Assembly (NCBI GenBank): GCA_025928545.1
Contig: JAICJH010000039.1
Span: forward strand, 1-61,682
From: Bryobacteraceae bacterium
GTDB lineage: Bacteria; Acidobacteriota; Terriglobia; Bryobacterales; Bryobacteraceae
Length of the DNA: 61,682 nucleotides
Reading direction: 5' to 3'
Shown here: in pieces, positions 25,947-33,918 of the stretch
Numbering within the stretch: the first letter of the stretch is position 1
Layout: each line of letters starts with the position of its first letter
Program-made: the position numbers and the translations under genes
Notes under the pieces: generated by a model
What the model saw: the letters and a program-made list of their open reading frames with translations, nothing else
Told to the model about the DNA's origin: nothing
Databases searched by the model: none

Positions 25947-27044
25947 TCAGCGTGCCGGGGGTCGCGCCGTGGAACCGAGCGGCGCGGCTCGCAGGTATTG
26001 GATCGGCCACGTCATCTTTTGTTCAAGGACTGCGGCGGCGTGGACGGGCCAGTAGGGATCGCGCAACATTTCGCGGGCCAAAAGAACGATATCGGCCTGC
26101 CCGGTTTGAACGATCGTGTCAGCCTGCTTCGCTTCCGTAATCATGCCGACTGCGCCGGTCGGAATATCCGCTTCTTTGCGGATTCGTTCGGCAAACTGCA
26201 CCTGATAGCCTGGGCCGACCGGAATCTTCGCGGTGGAGACGAGGCCGCCCGAGGAGCAATCGATGAGATCGACTGCGCGTTCTTTGAGGATCCTGGCGAG
26301 AGCCACGGACTGATCGACGTCCCAGCCTCCTTCGGCCCAATCGGTGGCGGAAATGCGAACGAAGAGGGGACGATCGAGCGGCCATTCGGAGCGCACGGCA
26401 GCCACGACTTCAAGAAGTGCGCGGGTGCGGTTTTCGAAGGACCCGCCATAGTTGTCAACCCGATGATTGCTGAGCGGCGAGAGGAATTCATGCAACAGGT
26501 AACCGTGCGCGGAATGGATCTCGACCACATCGAAGCCAGCTTCGCGGGCTCGCCGTGCGGCGGCGGCGAAATCGTCTACGACCTGGCGGATACCTCTTTC
26601 ATTGAGAGCGATTGGTTTGGGATAAGTATCGGAGAAGGGAATCGCACTGGGCGCGAACACGTTTGCCCAGCCGCCGTCCGCAAAAGCGAGTTCGCCGTCA
26701 CCGCTCCATGGCGGCCGCGTGCTGGCTTTACGACCGGCGTGTGCAAGCTGAATTCCCGAGCACGAGCCCTGCGAGCGAATGAATGCGGTGATCTGCCGGA
26801 GTTTCGGGATTTGCTCGTCTTGCCAGATGCCGTGATCCTGCGGCGAAATGCGGCCTTCGGGAGAGACCGCGGTCGCTTCCATAATGACGAGTCCCGCGCC
26901 ACCAGCCGCGCGGCTGCCCAGGTGAACCAGGTGCCAATCGGTCGCCATACCGTCTTCGCAGGAATACTGGCACATGGGGGATACTGCGATCCGGTTCGGG
27001 AGGGTGACGTCCCGCAATTGCAGGGTTGAGAAAAGCTGAGGCAT
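25947..27044 (-). CDS. namA: NADPH dehydrogenase of the Old Yellow Enzyme family (YqjM-like)
   Basis: 365 aa FMN enzyme. Motifs: NRIAVSPMCQYS (the PMCxYS of YqjM-type enzymes), IQLAHAGRKAS, and HSAHGYLLHEFLSP followed by NHRVDNYGGSFENRTR (substrate- and FMN-binding). It reduces activated C=C bonds (enones, quinones, nitro compounds) with NADPH; cytosolic. It starts 6 nt after the lipoyl synthase stop and precedes the GT-C-like gene. The motif set is strong; the physiological substrate is unknown. Confidence 0.93.
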   Translation of the reverse strand: MPQLFSTLQLRDVTLPNRIAVSPMCQYSCEDGMATDWHLVHLGSRAAGGAGLVIMEATAVSPEGRISPQDHGIWQDEQIPKLRQITAFIRSQGSCSGIQLAHAGRKASTRPPWSGDGELAFADGGWANVFAPSAIPFSDTYPKPIALNERGIRQVVDDFAAAARRAREAGFDVVEIHSAHGYLLHEFLSPLSNHRVDNYGGSFENRTRALLEVVAAVRSEWPLDRPLFVRISATDWAEGGWDVDQSVALARILKERAVDLIDCSSGGLVSTAKIPVGPGYQVQFAERIRKEADIPTGAVGMITEAKQADTIVQTGQADIVLLAREMLRDPYWPVHAAAVLEQKMTWPIQYLRAAPLGSTARPPAR

Positions 27045-27050
27045 GATCTG

Positions 27051-27932
27051 CTAGCGGCGCGCGGCGATTTGCGATTCATCCGCGTGATATGAGCTGCGAA
27101 CCAGAGGACCGGCTTCGACGTGAGCGAAGCCCATCTGGCGGCCCGCGTCCCGGTAGTCGTCGAATTCGCCTGGGGTGACGTAGCGCACAATCGGTAAATG
27201 CTTTGGCGACGGACGAAGATATTGGCCCAGGGTCAGGATGTCGACCGAGTGGTTGCGAAGGTCCTGCATAACGCTCAGTACTTCTTCAGGTAATTCGCCC
27301 AGCCCTAACATGAGACCGGACTTAATCGGCGTGAGGGGGGCCAGTTCTTTGGCATATTGCAGCATCTGGAGCGATCGCTCATAGCGCGCGCCGAGGCGGA
27401 CCTGCCGGTAAAGCCGCGGCACCGTCTCGGTGTTGTGATTGAGCACGTCGGGGCGGGCATCCATAACGATCTTCATGGCTGCGCGGTTACCCTGGAAATC
27501 CGGAACCAGAACTTCAACCCGGCAATCGGGCACGCGTTCGCGAATGGCCTGGATGACCAGCGCGAACAGCTCCGCGCCGCCATCTTTGCGGTCGTCACGA
27601 TTCACGCTGGTGATGACGGCATATTTGAGGCCCATCAAAGAGACGGCCTCGGCAACGCGGCGGGGCTCATCGTAATCGACAGCGAGGGGAGCACCTTTCT
27701 GGACTGCGCAGAAGCCGCAGCGGCGCGTGCACACGTTGCCCAGAATCATGAAAGTCGCGGTGCGATGATTCCAGCATTCGCCGACGTTCGGGCAGGCGGC
27801 GCTTTCGCAAACAGTGTGGAGTTTCAGCTCGGTAATGAGGGCTTTGAGCTCACGGTAATTGGCGCCGACAGGAGCCGGCGCGCGAAGCCAGGCCGGTCTG
27901 GCGGGAGCCTGTGGCGAAAGAGTTACGAGCAC
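27051..27932 (-). CDS. lipA: Lipoyl synthase
   Basis: 293 aa from a GTG at 27932. Radical SAM enzyme that inserts two sulfurs into protein-bound octanoyl groups to make lipoyl cofactor. The auxiliary-cluster motif CESAACPNVGEC (C42, C47, C53) and the radical SAM motif CTRRCGFC (C68, C72, C75) are intact, and the C-terminal RSSY ligand motif is present (VRSSYHADE). The frame is open further upstream, with an ATG at codon -22, but that part has no family similarity and approaches the divergent S1 gene; typical LipA starts close to my choice. No clear Shine-Dalgarno. No lipB neighbour is seen. Confidence 0.92.
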   Translation of the reverse strand: MLVTLSPQAPARPAWLRAPAPVGANYRELKALITELKLHTVCESAACPNVGECWNHRTATFMILGNVCTRRCGFCAVQKGAPLAVDYDEPRRVAEAVSLMGLKYAVITSVNRDDRKDGGAELFALVIQAIRERVPDCRVEVLVPDFQGNRAAMKIVMDARPDVLNHNTETVPRLYRQVRLGARYERSLQMLQYAKELAPLTPIKSGLMLGLGELPEEVLSVMQDLRNHSVDILTLGQYLRPSPKHLPIVRYVTPGEFDDYRDAGRQMGFAHVEAGPLVRSSYHADESQIAARR

Positions 27933-28147
27933 TGAACTTAGTCTAACGTGAGTAGCTAACTTCGCTTGCCTGATGGATGCCGCGAGCAAAGAAGCCATCG
28001 CGCGAACATGGCAAAGCGCCCGAATCAGGGTGTTGGATTGCACGTTCAGGAGCGGCCGGGAGGAAGCCGGATTTTTCGACTGTGGCGGGCGATTTGACGA
28101 TTGCATCGGCACGCCAGGCATGTGCCACAATATTAGAGTAAATTCTC

Positions 28148-29887
28148 ATGTCCAACTCCTCAACAACCGTTCGCGACGAAGATGTCCGCGACACGGAAGG
28201 GCAAAATCCGGCAGACTCGGAAAGCTCTTTCGGCGATATCCTGAACCAGTTTGAACAGAGCCACGCTCACGAAGCGCCGCGCGAAAGAGGCGTAGCTGCG
28301 ACGGTGCCCGCAACGGTGGTCACGGCAAATGCGGAGAGCGTCTTCTTCGATATTGGTCAGAAGACCGAAGGCGTGCTGCCGCGTGCTGCTCTGAGCGACG
28401 AACAGGGAGAGATCCCGGTCAAACCGGGCGATGTGTTTCAGGTGACGGTGGGAAGCCGGAACGCGGAGGGCTACTACCAGCTTTCGGTGATTAAGGTAGA
28501 GCGCCCGAAAGACTGGTCTTCGCTGCAACGGGCGTTCGACGAGAAGCTGACGATTTCCGGCGTGATCACGGCTGTGATCAAAGGTGGCCTGGCTGTCGAT
28601 GTGGGCGTTCGGGCGTTCATGCCGGCATCGCGTTCCGGCGCCCGCGATGTACCGGAGATGCAGACCATGGTGGGCCAGGAAATTGCCTGCCGGGTCATCA
28701 AGCTCGACACCGAAAAAGAAGATGTAGTGGTGGATCGCCGCGCGGTCATGGAAGAAGAACGCGCCAGAGCGAAAGATGAGTTGCTGCTGCAATTGCAGGC
28801 CGGCGCGATTATGAAAGGCGTCGTGCGGAGTCTGCTGGATTACGGCGCATTCGTCGATATCGGCGGGATCGATGGCATGCTGCACGTCGCGGACATTTCT
28901 CACGGCCGCGTGAACAAGCCTGCTGACGTGTTGACGATCGGTCAGGAACTCGAAGTCAAGATTCTGAAAGTGGACCCGGCGAAGCAGCGGGTTTCGCTCG
29001 GGCTTAAGCAGTTGCAGCCGGATCCGTGGACACTGGCGGCGGAGAAGTATCAAACTGGTGCGCGCGTCAAAGGCACGGTTGCGCGGGTTACCGATTTCGG
29101 AGCTTTCGTGGAACTGGAACCGGGGCTCGACGGGTTGATTCACCTGTCGGAAATGTCATGGTCAAAGAAGGTTCGCAAACCTTCCGACGTGCTGAAGGGC
29201 GGCGAGAGCGTTGAGGTCGTGATTCTGGGCGTCAATCCATCGGATAAGCGGATTGCTCTCGGTTTGAAGCAGGCGCTGGGCGATCCGTGGGACGATGTCG
29301 GCGCGAAGTACCCGGTGGATGCGATTGTGGAAGGTCCCGTGACGCAGTTGAAACAGTTCGGGGCATTCGTGCAGGTGTCGGAAGACATCGAAGGCATGAT
29401 TCACGTCGGCGATATTGTCAACGAGAAGCGGATCAATCATCCTCAGGACGTGCTGAAGGTGGGGCAGATCGTCAAGGCGATCGTACTCGAAAACAACCGG
29501 GAAACACGGCGGCTGCGTTTAGGCCTGAAGCAGTTGCAGCCGACTTCCGTGGATGAATTCATCGCCGAACATAAAGAAGGTGAGACGGTCACCGGGCGCG
29601 TGTCGGATGTGAAGGGCAACCGCGTCACTGTGGAACTGGGCGAGGGCGTGCACTCGGTGTTTAGTCTGGCGCCGCAGGAACAGAAGGTGGAACAGCGCGC
29701 CGCGAGTGTGGATTTGTCGACACTATCGACCATGCTGGCCAGCAAATGGAAGGGCGCGCCGGGTTCGGGCGGCTCGGGCGAGTCTTCGGAGAAAAAAGAC
29801 TTGCCGAAAGCGGGTCAGGTTCGGAGCTTTGTGATCACGAAGCTGGACGCGGAGAAGAAGAAGATCGAGATCCAGCCGGTCGGCTGA
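28148..29887 (+). CDS. rpsA: 30S ribosomal protein S1
   Basis: 579 aa. A short acidic head is followed by six S1/OB-fold repeats at about 51-115, 130-200, 217-287, 302-373, 388-458 and a shorter one at 475-515. Repeats 3 and 4 have the strong RNA-binding form (LLDYGAFVDIGGIDGMLHV; VTDFGAFVELEPGLDGLIHL). S1 brings mRNA to the small subunit during initiation. The length and repeat number match bona fide S1 better than the shorter S1-like proteins. It is divergent from lipA across about 215 bp. Confidence 0.92.
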   Translation: MSNSSTTVRDEDVRDTEGQNPADSESSFGDILNQFEQSHAHEAPRERGVAATVPATVVTANAESVFFDIGQKTEGVLPRAALSDEQGEIPVKPGDVFQVTVGSRNAEGYYQLSVIKVERPKDWSSLQRAFDEKLTISGVITAVIKGGLAVDVGVRAFMPASRSGARDVPEMQTMVGQEIACRVIKLDTEKEDVVVDRRAVMEEERARAKDELLLQLQAGAIMKGVVRSLLDYGAFVDIGGIDGMLHVADISHGRVNKPADVLTIGQELEVKILKVDPAKQRVSLGLKQLQPDPWTLAAEKYQTGARVKGTVARVTDFGAFVELEPGLDGLIHLSEMSWSKKVRKPSDVLKGGESVEVVILGVNPSDKRIALGLKQALGDPWDDVGAKYPVDAIVEGPVTQLKQFGAFVQVSEDIEGMIHVGDIVNEKRINHPQDVLKVGQIVKAIVLENNRETRRLRLGLKQLQPTSVDEFIAEHKEGETVTGRVSDVKGNRVTVELGEGVHSVFSLAPQEQKVEQRAASVDLSTLSTMLASKWKGAPGSGGSGESSEKKDLPKAGQVRSFVITKLDAEKKKIEIQPVG

Positions 29888-29899
29888 CAGGCTGTCGGA

Positions 29900-29923
29900 A
29901 ACCGCGCGCTCACGCACGCGGTT
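29900..29923 (+). terminator. GC-rich hairpin after rpsA
   Basis: AACCGCG (29900-29906) pairs with CGCGGTT (29917-29923) over a 10-nt loop, 12 nt after the rpsA stop. No U-tract follows, so it could be a weak terminator or a processing hairpin between rpsA and the DinB gene. Confidence 0.4.
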
Positions 29924-29952
29924 CAATACCCTACTCAACCAGGAGATCTATC

Positions 29953-30453
29953 GTGACCATCAGTCAGATGCTATTACCGGAATTCGATCAGGAAATGGCA
30001 AGCACGCGGAAGGTGCTGGAGCGGTTGCCGGAAGACAAGCTGGAATTCAAGCCTCACGAAAAGTCCATGCGGCTGGACCGGCTGGCGGGCCACATTGCCG
30101 AGATGCCGGGCTGGATTGCCTCGGTGGCGGGGCAGGACAAGCTGGAAGTTCCTGCCGACTGGAAGCCGACCGTAGCTACATCGAAAGCGCAGCTTCTTGG
30201 TCTGTTCGATGGCAACGTGACGAACGGCCGCGCCGCGCTGGCGGGGATGTCGGACGAAGAGTTCGGGAAAAACTGGTCGCTGGTATTCAACGGGCACGTC
30301 GCGTTCACGATGCCAAAGGTCGCGGTGGTGCGCAATGTGGTGATGAACCATTCGATTCATCATCGGGCGCAGCTGGGCGTGTATTACCGGCTCAACGATG
30401 TGCCGGTGCCCGGAGTGTACGGGCCGTCGGCGGACGACAAAACTCCGGCGTGA
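29953..30453 (+). CDS. DinB-family protein
   Basis: 166 aa from a GTG at 29953 with AGGAGA about 8 nt upstream. A four-helix DinB-like fold is indicated by LLPEFDQEMASTRKVLERLP, GHIAEMPGW and NHSIHHRAQLGVYYRL; the spaced histidines (H in GHIAEM, HHR near the C-terminus) are the usual metal triad positions. Family members include bacillithiol S-transferases and metal-dependent hydrolases; the exact role is unknown. Its 3' end overlaps the convergent allC gene by 70 nt. Confidence 0.82.
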   Translation: MTISQMLLPEFDQEMASTRKVLERLPEDKLEFKPHEKSMRLDRLAGHIAEMPGWIASVAGQDKLEVPADWKPTVATSKAQLLGLFDGNVTNGRAALAGMSDEEFGKNWSLVFNGHVAFTMPKVAVVRNVVMNHSIHHRAQLGVYYRLNDVPVPGVYGPSADDKTPA

Positions 30454-31697
30454 CGCGCGAGCGTTTCCGCCAATACCAGCACTCCGGTCGCAATTGCCTC
30501 GGGCGATGAGTATTCATCGGGCGTGTGGCTCACTCCGTTTCTGCACGGGATGAAAATCATTGCGGTTGGGCAGATTCTGGACATGAACAGCGAGTCGTGA
30601 TAGGCACGGCTCACCATGCGATCGCAGGCGATGCCCTGCGCTTCGCACACGGCGGAGATTGTGGAGACGAGGCCGGCATCGCAGGTAGCCGGGTCGTCCC
30701 GATTCACGACTTTAGTGGCGACTGTGACTCCGCGGCGCTGCGCGACATCCGCGCAGGCTTTTTCCAGCACGGCAAGCATGCGGTCGCGGCGGGAGCCATC
30801 GATATCGCGGACATCGGCTTCGAGTCTGGCACGGCTGGGCACGCTGTTGATCAGGCCAGGAAAGACTTCGCAGATGCCAGTGGTAGCGACGCTGTCGATG
30901 GAGCCGGTGGACTTCGCGGCAGCTTCGAGCGCCAGCGAGATTTCGGCGGCAGCGAGGAAAGCATCATGCCGGGTGGGCATCAGGATTGCTCCCGCATGGC
31001 CGCCTTCGCCCTCAATTGCGATGCGCACACTGGCAGGCGCGGCTATGGCAGTGACGACGCCGACAGGCACGCCGCGGCGCTCCAGCAGCGGACCTTGCTC
31101 GATATGTAGTTCGACGAAGCCCGCGTAGTGGTCCGGCGCGAGGCGTGTTGATGCGAGGTCGCCGGCGAAACCGGCCGCATGCCGGATGTCGTGAAGGGTG
31201 GCGTCGGAGGGATCGCGCAGAGTTGTGTCGGCCGATGCAGTGAGCGAGCCACTCATCAGACGGCTGCCAAGGCACCCAATGCCGAAGCGAGTGGGTTCTT
31301 CCGAGGTGAAGAGAATCAGCTCGATGGAACGGGTGGGCTGGAAGCCGCTCTCCTGAAGCGCGCGAATGGCTTCGAGACCGCCCATGACTCCGACTGTTCC
31401 GTCGTAGCGGCCGGAGTGCGGAATGGCATCGATGTGGGAGCCGGTGGCGATAGCGGGGAGGGCGGGATTTGTTCCCTGCCAGCGGGCGAACGTGTTACCC
31501 ACTGCGTCTTCGCGGACCACCAGACCTGCCGAGGCGCAGAGCTTTTTCAGCCATGCGCGGGCCTGCATATCCTGGTGCGAATAGACGATGCGCTCGACCG
31601 CCGGCGCGGGGATTGCCGAGAAGGCGGCCAGAGTTGCGAGCTCACTCTGGAGACGGTTCGACTGGACCTGGAGCTTCACTAGCCGTTCAGTTTTCAT
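30384..31697 (-). CDS. allC: Allantoate amidohydrolase / M20-family amidase
   Basis: 437 aa. Zn/Mn-dependent M20 fold: ATGSHIDAIPHSGRYDG (metal ligand His/Asp), FTSEEPTRFG (bridging Glu), ELHIEQGPLLE (metal His), SHTPDEYS near the end. The family includes allantoate deiminase, N-carbamoyl-L-amino-acid hydrolase and beta-ureidopropionase; the choice of allantoate rests on the coupled allE and allB genes upstream. Allantoate is hydrolysed to ureidoglycine, ammonia and CO2. The ATG overlaps the allE stop by one base (TAATG). Confidence 0.88.
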   Translation of the reverse strand: MKTERLVKLQVQSNRLQSELATLAAFSAIPAPAVERIVYSHQDMQARAWLKKLCASAGLVVREDAVGNTFARWQGTNPALPAIATGSHIDAIPHSGRYDGTVGVMGGLEAIRALQESGFQPTRSIELILFTSEEPTRFGIGCLGSRLMSGSLTASADTTLRDPSDATLHDIRHAAGFAGDLASTRLAPDHYAGFVELHIEQGPLLERRGVPVGVVTAIAAPASVRIAIEGEGGHAGAILMPTRHDAFLAAAEISLALEAAAKSTGSIDSVATTGICEVFPGLINSVPSRARLEADVRDIDGSRRDRMLAVLEKACADVAQRRGVTVATKVVNRDDPATCDAGLVSTISAVCEAQGIACDRMVSRAYHDSLFMSRICPTAMIFIPCRNGVSHTPDEYSSPEAIATGVLVLAETLARHAGVLSSADGPYTPGTGTSLSR

Positions 31698-32419
31698 TAG
31701 CCGTTCAGGGGGTGGCGGTTCCAGTCCTTGTAGATGATGTACTTCGCCGGTACCTTGCCGATCGCGCCGAACCATTGCGCGCAGAAGGGAGCCATCCAGA
31801 TGAAGTCGCCCGCGCGGACGGGATACCAGCGCTCGCCGAGACGATAGATTCCGCCGCCTTCGAGCATCAGCAGGCCGTGTTCCATGATGTGGCTTTCGAC
31901 CATGGGGAGCGCAGCGCCTGGAGGATAAGTCAGAGTGTTGACGGCGAAGTCGAACGTGGTGTCGCTGGGCAAAAGGTGGCGAACTTCGATATCCGATTCC
32001 GCATCCAGGGGAAGCGCATCGACGGCTTGTTCGTCGCCGGTGAAAGCGTCCGGAGTTTCGCCGGTCAGATTGGCGTGCATCTTCTCGATGACGAGAGCGC
32101 GCGCCGCGCCGTGGGCCGCAATGGGAGTCGTCCCGGCAGGGGGAAGGTAGGCGTATTGGCCGGGAGAAAGCGTTGTCTGATCCACGGTGACGAAGCCCTG
32201 GAGAACGTAGAGAAACATCTGCGCCGCCCCGGCCTGCATGGCGCCGCCGGTTTCGAATTCGACGGTGTAGGCGGTAAATGCCGCGCCATTGGCAGGCGCA
32301 GCGTGGACGATGGCGGTGGCATTGCGCATCCCAGGCAAGGGTGCGCGGACGAAGGTTTCCGGAGTGAGAAGAAAGTGGTCGTGTGCGCTTCCGTTTCGCG
32401 TGTGGCCGAGCTTCTGCAT
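31697..32419 (-). CDS. allE: (S)-ureidoglycine aminohydrolase, bicupin
   Basis: 240 aa with two cupin barrels; metal ligands in the second (MVESHIMEHGLLMLEGGGIY) match the Mn-binding His/Glu pattern of AllE/YlbA. It converts (S)-ureidoglycine to (S)-ureidoglycolate and ammonia. The ATG abuts the allB stop and the stop overlaps the allC start, so all three are likely translated together. Confidence 0.9.
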   Translation of the reverse strand: MQKLGHTRNGSAHDHFLLTPETFVRAPLPGMRNATAIVHAAPANGAAFTAYTVEFETGGAMQAGAAQMFLYVLQGFVTVDQTTLSPGQYAYLPPAGTTPIAAHGAARALVIEKMHANLTGETPDAFTGDEQAVDALPLDAESDIEVRHLLPSDTTFDFAVNTLTYPPGAALPMVESHIMEHGLLMLEGGGIYRLGERWYPVRAGDFIWMAPFCAQWFGAIGKVPAKYIIYKDWNRHPLNG

Positions 32420-33754
32420 TTACGATCCTTTTTCCGGCCGGACGAACTTGCCCGGCGTTTCAGACGTTATTCTTCCATCAGAACAGATGAGTTCTCCGCG
32501 GCGGAAAGTGGCGCGAACGGAGCCGCGAAATTCGTAGCCCGCATAGGGGCTGAGTCGGTGCTTTTGCAGCAGCGCGGCGGGCCTTAGTTCGGTCATGGTG
32601 TTCAGGTCTATGAGCGAGAGATCGGCGTGGCATCCCGTGGCCAGTGAGCCTTTGCGGGGGATCCGGAAGCGGGCCGCCGGATTCGAGGCGGTCAGGGCTG
32701 CGATACGTTCCGGAGACACGCCAAGGGTCAGCAGGACGGGGAGGGTGGATTGAATGCCTGCGATTCCTCCCCAGATTTCGAAGAAGCTGGTGCTGTCTTT
32801 CAGGGGGGGAGCGCAGGGGGAATGGTCGGAGCCGACGATATCGAGATCTCCGTTATGGATCGCCTTGCGCAGGGCGTCCCGTTCGTGGGCGCTCCGCAGC
32901 GGCGGGGCACATTTCGCGGCCGCGCCGATCCGCAGCATGTCCTCTCGGGTGAAGAACAGGTAGTGCGGGCAGGTTTCGAGAGAGATGGCAGCGCCCGCCG
33001 CGCGGGCTTCGAGAGCAGACGCGACGCCGCTGCCGGAACTGATGTGGACGATGTGAAGGCGGCATCCGGTCTCAGCGGCCATGCGGCCGGCGCGGGTGAT
33101 GGCCTCCGCTTCCGCTGCGATCGGGCGCGAGGCGAGGAAGGCGCGGATGTCCGTCTGGCCTGCCTGAAGCAGGCGCTGCGCGATGGATTTGGTGGTGTCT
33201 TCGTTTTCAGCGTGCACCAGAACTGGGAGATGGAGCCGTGCCGCTTCACGCATGCCGTCGTGGAGAGTATCGTCATCGGCCTGCGGGAATTCGGGCAGGC
33301 CGGAATCGCAGAGGAAGGCTTTGAAGCCCATGGCGCCGCGTGCCGCCATTTCAGCCAGGGCCGGCAAGTTGCCGGGTACGATTCCGCCCCAAAGCGCGAA
33401 GTCGGTTATGGAAGATTTTTCCAGCGCCATGCGTTTCGCGTCGAAGGACGCGGCATCTACGGTACAAGGCGTCGAGTTCAGCGGCATGTCGATGAACATC
33501 GTGCCACCGCCCGCGGCGAGTGCGCTGCTGCCCGTTCGAGCGCCTTCCCAATCCGTTCGGCCGGGTTCATTGAAGTGCACGTGGACATCGATCAGGCCGG
33601 GGAAGACGGTCAGGCCCGTGGCGTCGACTTGTTTCGCGGCGCCGGAGAGACCGGGTCCGACGGCGACGATGTGTTCGCCTTCGATCGCGATATCGGCTTC
33701 GAGGATGCCGTTTGGCGCCACTACGGTGCCGCCGCGGATGATCAGGTCAGGCAT
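32420..33754 (-). CDS. allB: Allantoinase
   Basis: 444 aa amidohydrolase of the dihydroorotase/allantoinase group. GLIDVHVHFNEPGRTDWEG carries the HxH metal motif, GFKAFLCDSG the carbamylated-Lys position, LHIVHISSG and CPHYLFF further ligands, and GSDHSPCAP the catalytic Asp. It opens the hydantoin ring of allantoin to allantoate. First gene of the allB-allE-allC minus-strand operon; no urease, ureidoglycolate lyase or uptake gene is in the window. Confidence 0.92.
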   Translation of the reverse strand: MPDLIIRGGTVVAPNGILEADIAIEGEHIVAVGPGLSGAAKQVDATGLTVFPGLIDVHVHFNEPGRTDWEGARTGSSALAAGGGTMFIDMPLNSTPCTVDAASFDAKRMALEKSSITDFALWGGIVPGNLPALAEMAARGAMGFKAFLCDSGLPEFPQADDDTLHDGMREAARLHLPVLVHAENEDTTKSIAQRLLQAGQTDIRAFLASRPIAAEAEAITRAGRMAAETGCRLHIVHISSGSGVASALEARAAGAAISLETCPHYLFFTREDMLRIGAAAKCAPPLRSAHERDALRKAIHNGDLDIVGSDHSPCAPPLKDSTSFFEIWGGIAGIQSTLPVLLTLGVSPERIAALTASNPAARFRIPRKGSLATGCHADLSLIDLNTMTELRPAALLQKHRLSPYAGYEFRGSVRATFRRGELICSDGRITSETPGKFVRPEKGS

Positions 33755-33918
33755 GTGGAGTCCAGCGATTGACCAATCGCGCCCGGCTGAAACATTCAGC
33801 GCACACCAGGCACGATACTCTTGATCATAGACCTCGGCCTACCGCTTCCCGCCCGGCAGCTAATGGATTGATATTAGTGCGGCACAGCCTGACCAGCCGT
33901 TAACATGGTGCAAACATA

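Noticed and set aside
27933..28130. N-terminal extension of lipA to 28130
   Set aside because: No lipoyl-synthase similarity; approaches the divergent rpsA start. The GTG at 27932 fits the family length.
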